From positions 1-25,677 of the forward strand of contig JBLFZF010000041.1 of NCBI GenBank assembly GCA_047610145.1: 25,677 nt of DNA, given 5' to 3'. Source of the stretch: CAJXZP01 sp047610145 (GTDB taxonomy: Bacteria; Bacteroidota; Bacteroidia; Flavobacteriales_G; Salibacteraceae). The notes beneath the pieces were generated by a model, which had not been told where the DNA came from, ran no database searches, and was given only the letters and a program-made list of their open reading frames with translations. Both the position numbers and the translations under genes were made by a program. Below, piece by piece: positions 8,150 to 15,406 of the stretch (its first letter is position 1; each line of letters begins with the position of its first letter).

Positions 8150-8884
8150 ATGTCGAAAAGGAATCTATTAATTGTGAGTACTTCAACGGTGCATGGTCAA
8201 CCATATTTGTCGTATTTAAAGGAAGATGTTAAAAAACATTTCCTTGGGTGTACGGAAATTATATTTATTCCATTTGCCAGACCAGGTGGTGTAACGTGGG
8301 ATGCATATACAAAGGTGGCTAGAGATTTTTTTGCGCAATTTAATATTGAGGTAAAAGGAATACATCAATTTGATGATTCAAAAAGAGCCTTAGAAAATGC
8401 GCAAGGTGTATTTACGGGGGGAGGAAATACATTTGTATTGCTGAAGGAAATGTATGCGCAAGATCTGCTACAGGTCTTACGTAAACAGGTTGCGGATGGA
8501 ATGCCATATATGGGAACAAGTGCGGGTTCAAACTTAACGGGTATGACCGTAAATAACACGAACGATATGCCCATTGTCTACCCTCCTAGTTTCGATGCTA
8601 TAGGAGCTGTTCCGTTCAATATTAATCCACATTATTTAGATCCTGACCCTAATTCTAAACATATGGGAGAAACGCGTGAAACAAGGATTAAAGAATATTT
8701 AGTGTATAATTCTATTCCAGTAGTAGGTTTACGTGAAGGAAGTTATTTAAAGGTGTCGGGTAATTCTATATCCTTAATGGGTGATTTGAAAATGCGAATA
8801 TTTGAAAATGGTAAAGCACCCTACGAAGTGGAGTCGGGATCTGATATTTCATTTTTGTTAGAGGCTAAATCTAGAATTGATTAA
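8150..8884 (+). CDS. pepE: Dipeptidase E (alpha-aspartyl dipeptidase, family S51)
   Basis: Cytoplasmic serine peptidase that cleaves dipeptides with N-terminal aspartate. The 244-residue chain matches the family length closely. The nucleophile motif GTSAGSN places Ser124. Asp139 (NDMP) and His161 (NINPHYLD) complete the triad, with the same spacing (15 and 37 residues from the Ser) as in the Salmonella enzyme (Ser120, Asp135, His157). GGGNTF (90-95) and IPFARPGGV (40-48) are further family blocks. The gene starts 86 bases after the previous terminator and is followed 9 bases later by elbB, so the two form a small operon. No perfect TAnnTTTG is seen upstream; TATGTTTA (about 8123-8130) is the nearest. 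Confidence 0.95.
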   Translation: MSKRNLLIVSTSTVHGQPYLSYLKEDVKKHFLGCTEIIFIPFARPGGVTWDAYTKVARDFFAQFNIEVKGIHQFDDSKRALENAQGVFTGGGNTFVLLKEMYAQDLLQVLRKQVADGMPYMGTSAGSNLTGMTVNNTNDMPIVYPPSFDAIGAVPFNINPHYLDPDPNSKHMGETRETRIKEYLVYNSIPVVGLREGSYLKVSGNSISLMGDLKMRIFENGKAPYEVESGSDISFLLEAKSRID

Positions 8885-8893
8885 ATCAATAGG

Positions 8894-9577
8894 ATGAAAG
8901 TGGGAGTTTTATTATCGGGCAGTGGCGTATATGACGGTTCCGAGATTCAAGAAAGTGTTTTTAGTTTACTAGCGATAGCAGAACTAGGTGGAGAGTCCTT
9001 GTGTTTTGCGCCTGATGTAAATCAGGCGCATGTAGTGAATCATTTATCTGGAGAAGAAATGTCAGAAACTCGAAATGTATTGGTTGAATCGGCTAGGATA
9101 GCGCGCGGAGATATAGAAGATATCGTAAACATATCCAGTACCGATTTTGATGTTTTGGTGATCCCTGGTGGTTTCGGAACGGCTAAAAATCATACGACTT
9201 GGGCAGTAAATGGGCCGGATGCAGATATTAACCCAGAAGTCAAAAGACTTATTATTGAAACTGTTAAAAGTAAAACACCCATCGTTGCGCTGTGTATGGC
9301 GCCTACTACCGTAGCAATAGCCCTAGGTGAAATGGGGGTTTCGGCTTATTTAACCGTAGGGAGTACAAAAGAGAGATCGCCATATGATATAGCGACTATT
9401 TCAAAAGGGTTGGAGGCTACTGGCGCGAGTGTTAAATTTTGTTCCGTAAAAGAAGTCTGTATAGATAGGGAATTGAAAATTGTGAGCGCGCCATGTTATA
9501 TGATGGATTCCACGGTTTTAGAAGTGAGAGGTAATGTAAAAATGGCCGTTCAGGAAGCTTTTAGTATGCTGGATTAG
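8894..9577 (+). CDS. elbB: ElbB-type glyoxalase (DJ-1/PfpI superfamily)
   Basis: 227 residues with the class I glutamine amidotransferase-like fold. Family blocks are the N-terminal VGVLLSGSGVYDGSEI (3-18), DVLVIPGGFGTAKN (86-99) and VALCMAP (131-137), where Cys134 sits in the nucleophile elbow. In E. coli, ElbB (GlxIII-like) shows glyoxalase activity and was tied to isoprenoid production; the physiological substrate is not settled. The ATG lies 9 bases after the pepE stop, so co-transcription is likely. No clear intrinsic terminator is visible after its stop. Confidence 0.93.
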   Translation: MKVGVLLSGSGVYDGSEIQESVFSLLAIAELGGESLCFAPDVNQAHVVNHLSGEEMSETRNVLVESARIARGDIEDIVNISSTDFDVLVIPGGFGTAKNHTTWAVNGPDADINPEVKRLIIETVKSKTPIVALCMAPTTVAIALGEMGVSAYLTVGSTKERSPYDIATISKGLEATGASVKFCSVKEVCIDRELKIVSAPCYMMDSTVLEVRGNVKMAVQEAFSMLD

Positions 9578-9661
9578 TCGGTGCAATAAATGGACTGCTT
9601 AATGTTAGGTAACGCAATCTCTGAAAACAGTACCCAACATGGAATTATACGTAAAATGAAG

Positions 9662-9675
9662 TTAACCCAGGTTAA
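9662..9675. promoter_or_regulatory. Palindrome TTAACC-CA-GGTTAA upstream of a secreted-protein gene
   Basis: A perfect 6-base inverted repeat with a 2-base centre, about 60 bases upstream of the -7 element at 9736. GGTTAA recurs at 9715-9720 and a related GTTAGGTAAC lies at 9604-9613. This could be an operator, but in AT-rich DNA such a palindrome can arise by chance. Confidence 0.2.
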
Positions 9676-9735
9676 TAAATCATCAAATGGATGTTCTTCG
9701 TCTGTTTTTAAGGTGGTTAAACATATGTAAGAGCC

Positions 9736-9743
9736 TATATTTG
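9736..9743 (+). promoter_or_regulatory. Candidate -7 element that sets the start of the 9765 gene
   Basis: TATATTTG is an exact TAnnTTTG match 21 bases before the ATG at 9765. It lies inside the longer open frame that begins at 9687, and so argues against that upstream start. The -33 region is poor. Confidence 0.5.
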
Positions 9744-9764
9744 TTTTATCTAAAACTACACACT

Positions 9765-10805
9765 ATGAAAAATTTACTTATTAAGTCACTCGTATTGTCC
9801 GTATTTATGCTTGTCGGATTTAATTCTTTTTCTCAAGATAAAATCTATAAAAAGGATAATGAAATTATTACGGGTAAGATTGTAGAATTAGGAGAAGAGG
9901 TGATTAAGTATACTCAGGTTGAGACGGGTGATATCAGGCTTTCTATTTCAATTAATCTAGTTTTAAAAATCGTTTTGGAAAATGGAAAGGAAATTTCTTT
10001 TGATCCTGAGGTGATTTCTTTTGCTGATGAAACACTGGATAAAATTTATAAAAAAAATAAAGAAGTGATCATTTGTACGGTCTTTGAAATAGGAGAGGAT
10101 GAAGTTAAGTACAGAGTTGAGGAAATGGGGGAAATGGTTTTTGCCATGAATAAAGATATGATTGAAAGAATCGCATTAAGAAATGGTGAGATTTTAGTCA
10201 TTAAAAATAAAATGGTGAATGAAGAGCTATATGCAGACCAGAAAAAGAATATTATTAAATACGGAATGTTTTCTCATTTGTTTGAAGCAATGAGTTTTGG
10301 CTATGAGAGATCTATCAAGCCAGGAATGAGTGTAGAGGGTTCCTTAGGACTTATTGGTGTGGGTCGCGACATGAGTGGAGTTAACCCCGAAGGAGCTTAT
10401 TTAAAAGCAGGTATTAAATTCATAAGAACTCCCGACTTTGTTGTTAGAGGTATGAAATACTCACATGTAATGAAAGGGGGCTATTTTCGTCCAGAAATTG
10501 CTATTTCAGGTTATACAAGGGATTTAGATATGTATGATCCTACTATTCCAGGAGGCGGAGGGTATACTTCAGAAAGATATAATATAATTGCGGCTGCGGT
10601 GTTGTTGAACTTCGGAAAGCAATGGGTGATGAATGATATATTTTCGATTGATTGGTCTGCAGGTGTTGGTTTTGGTGCTTATAATGAACCGAATAACGCA
10701 GATTACTATGAAGGAAACATAAACTATCATTACGGTTTTACAGTTGGAGGTGATATTCCTGTCGCATTTACGACTAGTTTTAAGCTAGGTATTTTGACAA
10801 AGTAA
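9765..10805 (+). CDS. Secreted protein with two tandem small beta domains and a barrel-like C-terminus
   Basis: 346 residues from the ATG at 9765. This start gives a clean signal peptide (MKNLLIKSLVLSVFMLVGFNSFSQ) and lies just after a -7 element; an upstream ATG at 9687 would bury the signal peptide. Two copies of a roughly 55-residue domain follow (25-79 and 92-146). Both open with DKIYKK and share the pattern I-x-x-x-x-x-E-x-GE-x-x-x-KY...I...NG-x-x-I. This resembles the small beta-barrel domain frequent in secreted Bacteroidota proteins. Residues about 160-346 are Gly/Tyr-rich with alternating hydrophobic positions, as in an outer-membrane barrel. A single related domain occurs in the protein at 14628-15239. 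The function is unknown. It seems monocistronic. Confidence 0.75.
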   Translation: MKNLLIKSLVLSVFMLVGFNSFSQDKIYKKDNEIITGKIVELGEEVIKYTQVETGDIRLSISINLVLKIVLENGKEISFDPEVISFADETLDKIYKKNKEVIICTVFEIGEDEVKYRVEEMGEMVFAMNKDMIERIALRNGEILVIKNKMVNEELYADQKKNIIKYGMFSHLFEAMSFGYERSIKPGMSVEGSLGLIGVGRDMSGVNPEGAYLKAGIKFIRTPDFVVRGMKYSHVMKGGYFRPEIAISGYTRDLDMYDPTIPGGGGYTSERYNIIAAAVLLNFGKQWVMNDIFSIDWSAGVGFGAYNEPNNADYYEGNINYHYGFTVGGDIPVAFTTSFKLGILTK

Positions 10806-10937
10806 AGGCATTTTAAGACAAAAAAAAGCTCGGTTTCAGGCAAGTGTTACTAGATCTGAATGGTAGGAATTATTTAAAAAATCAAGGCGTTAATTAACAC
10901 CATAGAATAATAGACGAGTTAATAGGTGGCAAAAGAA

Positions 10938-11027
10938 ATGAATGACGATCAAAGAAAATCAGATAATGGAGTAGAAACAACTACTGTTTTCGAGACGTTG
11001 CAATTGCTTTTAAAAAAGGAGGGCTAA
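10938..11027 (+). CDS. Possible 29-residue peptide (doubtful)
   Basis: In the 256-base gap between the 9765 gene and rsgA there is an ATG at 10938 with AGGTGG 8 bases before it, followed by an open frame to TAA at 11025-11027. The peptide (MNDDQRKSDNGVETTTVFE...KKEG) is hydrophilic with an amphipathic end. I do not recognise it; it may be a chance frame. Apart from it and a weak minus-strand hairpin near 11012-11034, I see nothing in this gap. Confidence 0.15.
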   Translation: MNDDQRKSDNGVETTTVFETLQLLLKKEG

Positions 11028-11034
11028 ACCCTTT
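11012..11034 (-). terminator. Weak terminator candidate for rsgA
   Basis: Read on the minus strand, downstream of rsgA, AGGG and CCCT pair across a 5-base loop and are followed by CC and six T residues. The stem is short, so termination would be weak. No better candidate lies in the gap. Confidence 0.3.
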
Positions 11035-11061
11035 GGGACCATGATTGTCAATCACCGTTGC

Positions 11062-11991
11062 TTAACGGTACTTGACTTTTAAGTCCTCATCATTAAACAT
11101 CATTAGGTAGTTGTTGTATCTGCTTTGTGATATTTCACCTTTTTCTAAGGCAGACTTGATCGTGCATCCTGGTTCATTTATATGGACACAATTATTGAAC
11201 TTACAATCACCTAAGTAATTTTTCATTTCAATAAAGTAGTGAGCAAGGTGTTCTTTATCAATATCAATCATGCCAAAACTTCTTAATCCCGGAGAGTCAA
11301 TTAAACGCGCTCCAAAGTCAGTAAAATGCATTTCAGCAAAAGTGGTGGTATGCCTGCCTTTGTCGTTATATTCAGAAATGTCGTCTACCCATAAATCTAA
11401 TTCACTATCTAAGGCATTAATTAAAGAAGATTTACCTACGCCTGACTGGCCAGTGAAAAGAGTCGTTTTATCTTTCATTAACTCTTTTAACTCTTCAATA
11501 CCTTTTCCGGTAATCGCGGAAGTAGCTAGCATTTTATAACCAATAGGGCCATAAATGCCAATTAATTCGTCAAATCGATCTTCTTCCTTCTCTTCGTAAA
11601 TGTCTACTTTATTGAATGCTAAAATTACGGGAATACCATACGCTTCTGCCGTGGCTAAAACACGGTCTACAAAACCAAGTGGAGTTCGTGGCATAGCTAC
11701 GGTGAGTACCACTACAATTTGATCAATATTGGAGGCAATAATATGTGACTCCTTACTCAAGTTTGTTGCTTTTCTGATGAGGTAATTTTTTCTAGGAATT
11801 AATTCCGTAATTACGGCTTCATCTTCTTCACTATTCAATACAATAACCTGATCACCTACGGTTATAGGATTGGTAGTACGAATACCTTTTATTCGGAACT
11901 TTCCTTTTAATCGAGCGTCAATAAACTCGCCATTATCTAGTCTTATTTCGTACCAACTTCCCGTTGATTTTGTTACATATCCTTGAGCCAT
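11062..11991 (-). CDS. rsgA: Ribosome small-subunit-dependent GTPase A
   Basis: RsgA binds the 30S subunit late in assembly and hydrolyses GTP to test or complete maturation. The 309-residue protein shows the family's order: an N-terminal OB-fold (about 1-70), a circularly permuted GTPase domain with G4 (NKVD, 127-130) before G1 (GQSGVGKSS, 181-189) and G3 (DSPG, 232-235), then a zinc site Cys263, Cys268, His270, Cys276. The switch region KGRHTTT (211-217) is present. The ATG at 11989-11991 opens on MAQGYVTKSTGSWYEI, the standard N-terminus. It is divergent from gldA with a 95-base gap holding a -7 element for each direction. Confidence 0.97.
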   Translation of the reverse strand: MAQGYVTKSTGSWYEIRLDNGEFIDARLKGKFRIKGIRTTNPITVGDQVIVLNSEEDEAVITELIPRKNYLIRKATNLSKESHIIASNIDQIVVVLTVAMPRTPLGFVDRVLATAEAYGIPVILAFNKVDIYEEKEEDRFDELIGIYGPIGYKMLATSAITGKGIEELKELMKDKTTLFTGQSGVGKSSLINALDSELDLWVDDISEYNDKGRHTTTFAEMHFTDFGARLIDSPGLRSFGMIDIDKEHLAHYFIEMKNYLGDCKFNNCVHINEPGCTIKSALEKGEISQSRYNNYLMMFNDEDLKVKYR

Positions 11992-12013
11992 GTATTGATT
12001 TCAAAATGAGGTT

Positions 12014-12021
12014 CAAAAGTA
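12014..12021 (-). promoter_or_regulatory. Candidate -7 element of rsgA
   Basis: The minus strand reads TACTTTTG, an exact TAnnTTTG match 22 bases before the rsgA ATG. TTTT lies 18 bases upstream in place of the ideal TTTG. Confidence 0.5.
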
Positions 12022-12058
12022 GGTTATCCATTTCAGTAAAAAAGCCACTTCTAATCTG

Positions 12059-12066
12059 TATTTTTG
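12059..12066 (+). promoter_or_regulatory. Candidate -7 element of gldA
   Basis: TATTTTTG matches TAnnTTTG and ends 20 bases before the gldA ATG at 12087. It lies inside the longer open frame beginning at 11964 and so supports the shorter start. The -33 is not clear. Confidence 0.45.
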
Positions 12067-12086
12067 ACGAAATCAATTTTTTCAGC

Positions 12087-12998
12087 ATGTCGATATCAGT
12101 AAAAAACATTACCAAGATTTATGGCGAACAGAAAGCGTTAGATAACGTGTCGTTTGAAATACGGGAAGGTGAAATTGTTGGTTTTCTAGGTCCTAATGGA
12201 GCGGGTAAATCGACTATGATGAAGATTATTACCGGTTATCTGCCTCAAACCGAAGGAGCAGTGAAAGTGGTAGATTTGGAAATGGAGGATAGTGCTCTTG
12301 AATTAAAGCAACAAATTGGATATTTACCGGAGCATAACCCCTTGTATTTGGAAATGTACGTTTGGGAGTTTTTAGAATTTGTAGCAAACCTAACGGGTGT
12401 AAAGAATAAAAAGGAACGTATTGCTCAGGTAATTACGTTGGTTGGTTTAGATAAAGAACAAAATAAGGTAATTGAAAGTCTATCTAAAGGGTATCGTCAA
12501 CGAGTAGGTTTAGCACACGCTATTTTACACGATCCTAAAGTTTTGATTTTGGATGAGCCAACTACCGGTTTAGATCCTAATCAAATTGTAGAAATTAGAA
12601 ATTTGATTCGTGAAATTGGAAAAAACAAAACGGTCATGCTTTCTACACATATTATGCAGGAAGTAGAAGCCATTTGTAGCCGAGTTATTATCATTAATGA
12701 AGGAAGTATCGTTGCAGATAAACCTATTGAGAGTATAAATGAAGTAACCGAAGGTGTCAAAATAGTAAAGGTGCAGTTTGATAAACAGATTCAAACGGAT
12801 GTTTTTGATGCGCTACCTGAAATTATTGAGGTAACCTTGGTGGGTGAAAACACCTATGAATTAAAAACTTCTGCTGCTGTAGATGTTCGGGCAAAATTAT
12901 TTGCTTTGGCGGTAAAGAAACAATTAACGGTTCTTGAACTTTCATTGGTTGAGAGACAATTAGAACAGGTGTTTCATGACCTGACTCAAAAGAAATAA
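12087..12998 (+). CDS. gldA: Gliding-motility-type ABC transporter ATP-binding subunit GldA
   Basis: 303-residue ABC ATPase. Visible parts are Walker A GPNGAGKST (35-43), GYLPEHNPLY after the lid position (78-87), the signature LSKGYRQR (132-139), Walker B VLILDEP (152-158) with the D-loop GLDP (161-164), and the H-loop STHIMQE with His188. A C-terminal extension of about 90 residues follows, as in GldA and other ABC-2 type exporters. GldA works with the membrane subunits GldF and GldG in Flavobacterium johnsoniae gliding; neither is in this window, which is normal for gldA. The start at 12087 removes an overlap with rsgA, opens on the family N-terminus MSISVKNITK and follows a -7 element. 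A general ABC-2 ATPase cannot be fully excluded. Confidence 0.87.
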   Translation: MSISVKNITKIYGEQKALDNVSFEIREGEIVGFLGPNGAGKSTMMKIITGYLPQTEGAVKVVDLEMEDSALELKQQIGYLPEHNPLYLEMYVWEFLEFVANLTGVKNKKERIAQVITLVGLDKEQNKVIESLSKGYRQRVGLAHAILHDPKVLILDEPTTGLDPNQIVEIRNLIREIGKNKTVMLSTHIMQEVEAICSRVIIINEGSIVADKPIESINEVTEGVKIVKVQFDKQIQTDVFDALPEIIEVTLVGENTYELKTSAAVDVRAKLFALAVKKQLTVLELSLVERQLEQVFHDLTQKK

Positions 12999-13007
12999 TA
13001 AGGATAT

Positions 13008-13661
13008 TTGATTTTGAGCCAAGCTAAATTCTCTGAAGTTGGGTTCAATTTAATTGCCCCATTTTACAATTCTTTAAAAAGTATCTTTTTATACAACAAC
13101 CCCGAAAAGGTAATTGCTCACGTAATTAACCCGCTCCATTGCCATGTATCTACATTGGTTGTAGGTGGAGGTGCCGATAATACTCTTTTAGAATTGATCC
13201 GTTTAAAAAAAACAAGTCGTATATGTCATGTAGATATATCCTCTGTGATGTCTCAATTAGCGCAAAAAAGACTTGTAGAAATACATCCAATTAATGTTCA
13301 ATTGGATTTTGTCATCCAACCATTTATCCAATTTGATACTTGTCGTAAATTTGAGGTGGTTATTCTCCCTTTTTATTTGGACTTATTTAAGGAGGTTGAA
13401 TTGCTTGAAAATATACGGAAAGTCAAAAATTTGCTATCTCCAAACGGTAAGGTTGTCGTTATTGATTTTAATTCGAGTAACTCATTTATCCATAGAGTAA
13501 AAGTGTTTGGGTTGTATGTGTTGTTTTACCCAATTACGGGTACCTTTAGGAAAGGTATTCCAAATTACGAGAAGCATTTTCTAGCTAGTGGGTTTACTAA
13601 GATCAACCGAAAAGAGCATATAAAGAAACAATATCAAGAGCTGATTTTCACACTCAACTAA
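13008..13661 (+). CDS. Probable class I SAM-dependent methyltransferase
   Basis: 217 residues. The fold is suggested by a motif I-like stretch TLVVGGGADN (49-58), an acidic residue ending the second strand (HVDISSVMSQLAQKR, Asp76), a hydrophobic strand FEVVILPFYLDLF and NLLSPNGKVVVIDF, which is typical of motif III/post-motif III. Motif I is unusual, with GGGADN instead of DxGxGxG. The substrate is unknown; a small molecule such as a quinone precursor is possible from its overall likeness to UbiE-type enzymes. There is no ATG near the start; TTG at 13008 or 13014 must serve. It begins 9 bases after gldA, so it is probably co-transcribed, and its last 8 bases overlap the convergent gene. Confidence 0.65.
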   Translation: MILSQAKFSEVGFNLIAPFYNSLKSIFLYNNPEKVIAHVINPLHCHVSTLVVGGGADNTLLELIRLKKTSRICHVDISSVMSQLAQKRLVEIHPINVQLDFVIQPFIQFDTCRKFEVVILPFYLDLFKEVELLENIRKVKNLLSPNGKVVVIDFNSSNSFIHRVKVFGLYVLFYPITGTFRKGIPNYEKHFLASGFTKINRKEHIKKQYQELIFTLN

Positions 13662-14625
13662 ATGATAAAGAAAGTAAAACCTGAGTCATAGTAATCAATG
13701 CAAATTGAAATATCAGACTGCCTTCTAACATATATGCATTAAAAAGGGGGGCGTTATAAGTCTTGAATTTGGCGACAATATAATAGGTCCATAGACAAGA
13801 TAAAATAATGGCTATTCCAATATATATAGATAATAACGGACTAAATAGAGCGTGAAGAATAGCAACGACAGCCGTGGCAAGAAGAAGAGACTTGGATAAA
13901 TAAATAGACCGATCTGTGCCAATGAGTAACGGTATGGTTTTGAGCTTCCATTTTCGGTCAATTCTAAGGTCTCGTATATCAAATGGGATGGTGATTGCCA
14001 GAATAAATAGAAAACGTTGGATTCCAAATATTATAATGGTAGAGATAGCTATACTCTCGTTTAATAATAAGGGTATAGTTGAAGTAGTGAAAGTGACCAC
14101 TAGAGTGATGGCGTAAATCTTAACCCCAGGAATATCTCTCAACCTTTTCCACCCGGCAGTGGTTGGAATGAAGGGAAGAGAATACGTCATAGAGATGATT
14201 CCTAACGGAATGAGAAATTGAAAAAAATGAAGCGGTAGTTGAAACGTGAAATAAACCGTTCCTAATAGCCCGAGCAGGACAGATATTTGGGCTATTTTAG
14301 GCTTTTTTGAAACCGATTTTTGAGCAGTAGAGTAGTCTAAAGGAATACTTAATCGGAGTCCAATTAAACGATGCAAGGGATATAAAAATAGCGTTGAAAA
14401 AAACAAAAAAGATACATAACCTAAATGCCAATTGAAATCACCTATTTGCATGTAGGTGGCAATAGTGATGGCTAGAATAGGTAACGGGACATAGGCATTG
14501 CTATGTGCGAACCGGAGTAAAAAAAGTCTGACTGGTTTAGGTAGTTTTAAATCGCTATTCGCAGCGGAACGAGGCTCGTTTTTTTTTGGAGGGGCTTCTT
14601 TATTTACGCCCAAACTCATGGTCAT
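13654..14625 (-). CDS. UbiA-like polytopic membrane protein
   Basis: 323 residues with a hydrophilic N-terminus (about 45 residues) and about nine membrane segments. The second Asp-rich motif of UbiA prenyltransferases is recognisable as DIRDLRID (Asp216, Asp219, Asp223), followed by KLKTIPLLIG, and a YSLPFIP...LRDIPGVKI loop also fits the superfamily. The first NDxxD-type motif, needed to bind the prenyl diphosphate in classical members, is not seen; at that place the chain reads YPLHRLIGLRL. It may therefore be a divergent or non-prenylating member, and I give no gene name. The gene starts 2 bases after the preceding minus-strand gene (one operon). ATG at 14619 is an alternative start. Confidence 0.68.
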   Translation of the reverse strand: MTMSLGVNKEAPPKKNEPRSAANSDLKLPKPVRLFLLRFAHSNAYVPLPILAITIATYMQIGDFNWHLGYVSFLFFSTLFLYPLHRLIGLRLSIPLDYSTAQKSVSKKPKIAQISVLLGLLGTVYFTFQLPLHFFQFLIPLGIISMTYSLPFIPTTAGWKRLRDIPGVKIYAITLVVTFTTSTIPLLLNESIAISTIIIFGIQRFLFILAITIPFDIRDLRIDRKWKLKTIPLLIGTDRSIYLSKSLLLATAVVAILHALFSPLLSIYIGIAIILSCLWTYYIVAKFKTYNAPLFNAYMLEGSLIFQFALITMTQVLLSLSFS

Positions 14626-14627
14626 GA

Positions 14628-15239
14628 TTACTGTTGAGTGTTCCCAATATAAGCACCAATAAGGGTGCCAATGGAACTAGAGGCTAGAGCGTAAAAAGAT
14701 TTTCGTGCTCTGGCTACCTTAATATATCCCTCTTGATAGGCGGGATGAATAAGGATTTGTGAGGAGCGATTACCTGCGTTTTTCACTTTTACATTGGAGA
14801 TCCCGGAACCAATAGTATAGGCTAAGGGTACACCAGCTACATAAAAACCATTATGAAGTAAATAACCAAAACTAGCACCAAATACAACTCCTCCTAAAGC
14901 GTTTAAATAAGGCTTGAAATAAAGGCGAGCATCTTGTTCTCCCAAAATGAATAAATACATTTCCTTCCGGCTAAGTGTGAGGTCTTGCTCTGTATTCTTG
15001 TTGTACAGAGTATCAAAATGGCCATCTTCATATTGTACACTAAAAAGGGTTAATGTTTCTATAATTTTTAACCGCGACTTATTCTTCTTTACTATTAAAA
15101 TCTGTGTGGAAACGTCATCTGTTTCCTCTACGGTTCCAATAAGTACCTTCCCGTTTAGAAAAGTTATGGTGTCTTGTGCAGTTCCTGATAAAGAGTAACA
15201 GAAGATTACAATTATAAAAATAAGGCGTTTGGATCCCAT
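14628..15239 (-). CDS. Small exported protein with one beta domain, unknown function
   Basis: 203 residues from the ATG at 15239. This start gives a signal peptide (MGSKRLIFIIVIFCYSLSGTAQ). A longer frame from a TTG at 15260 would begin inside the -7 element at 15258-15265 and is rejected. Residues about 23-80 (DTITFLNGKVLIGTVEE... to FSVQYEDG) resemble the domain found twice in the protein at 9765-10805. The C-terminal half has two glycine-rich hydrophobic stretches (about 110-145 and 180-200) that may insert in a membrane. It sits 2 bases before the UbiA-like gene, so the two are probably made together. Confidence 0.7.
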   Translation of the reverse strand: MGSKRLIFIIVIFCYSLSGTAQDTITFLNGKVLIGTVEETDDVSTQILIVKKNKSRLKIIETLTLFSVQYEDGHFDTLYNKNTEQDLTLSRKEMYLFILGEQDARLYFKPYLNALGGVVFGASFGYLLHNGFYVAGVPLAYTIGSGISNVKVKNAGNRSSQILIHPAYQEGYIKVARARKSFYALASSSIGTLIGAYIGNTQQ

Positions 15240-15257
15240 TTCACTCAAAATTTTTGT

Positions 15258-15265
15258 CAAAGATA
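15258..15265 (-). promoter_or_regulatory. Candidate -7 element of the 15239/14625 minus-strand operon
   Basis: The minus strand reads TATCTTTG, an exact TAnnTTTG match, 18 bases before the ATG at 15239. A TTTG lies 15 bases further upstream, closer than the ideal 18-20. The element decides in favour of the 15239 start. Confidence 0.55.
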
Positions 15266-15312
15266 GCGTAAATCACTAGTCAAAATAGGGGTTGAATTAT
15301 AGAGAATAAAAA

Positions 15313-15327
15313 CACTGCTTTGCAGTG
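15313..15327. promoter_or_regulatory. Palindrome CACTGC-TTT-GCAGTG between divergent genes
   Basis: A perfect 6-base inverted repeat with a 3-base centre lies 33 bases upstream of the gcvP -7 element and about 48 bases upstream of the minus-strand -7. It could be an operator shared by both directions; the binding protein is unknown. Confidence 0.3.
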
Positions 15328-15359
15328 ATAAAATAGTTTTAATCACATCGTTAAAATGT

Positions 15360-15367
15360 TAATTTTG
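15360..15367 (+). promoter_or_regulatory. Candidate -7 element of gcvP
   Basis: TAATTTTG matches TAnnTTTG and ends 39 bases before the gcvP ATG. TTTT (15337-15340) lies 19 bases upstream as a possible imperfect -33. Confidence 0.5.
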
Positions 15368-15406
15368 GGCACTTCAAAAAATGAAGTTAATTTTTAATAT
15401 CGCTTT

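Noticed and set aside
9687..9764. Upstream extension of the 9765 gene to an ATG at 9687
   Set aside because: It would place 26 residues before a clean signal peptide and contains the -7 promoter element at 9736-9743.
11054..11069. Hairpin ACCGTT-GCTT-AACGGT at the rsgA stop as a terminator
   Set aside because: It overlaps the last codons of rsgA and has no T tail on the minus strand.
11964..12086. Upstream extension of gldA to 11964
   Set aside because: It overlaps the divergent rsgA start and adds 41 residues foreign to ABC ATPases; the family N-terminus begins at 12087.
15240..15260. TTG start at 15260 for the small exported protein
   Set aside because: It lies within the -7 element at 15258-15265; the ATG at 15239 gives a proper signal peptide.
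15261..15406. Glycine riboswitch upstream of gcvP
   Set aside because: The leader after the -7 element is under 40 bases, too short for the aptamer, and no conserved core is visible.
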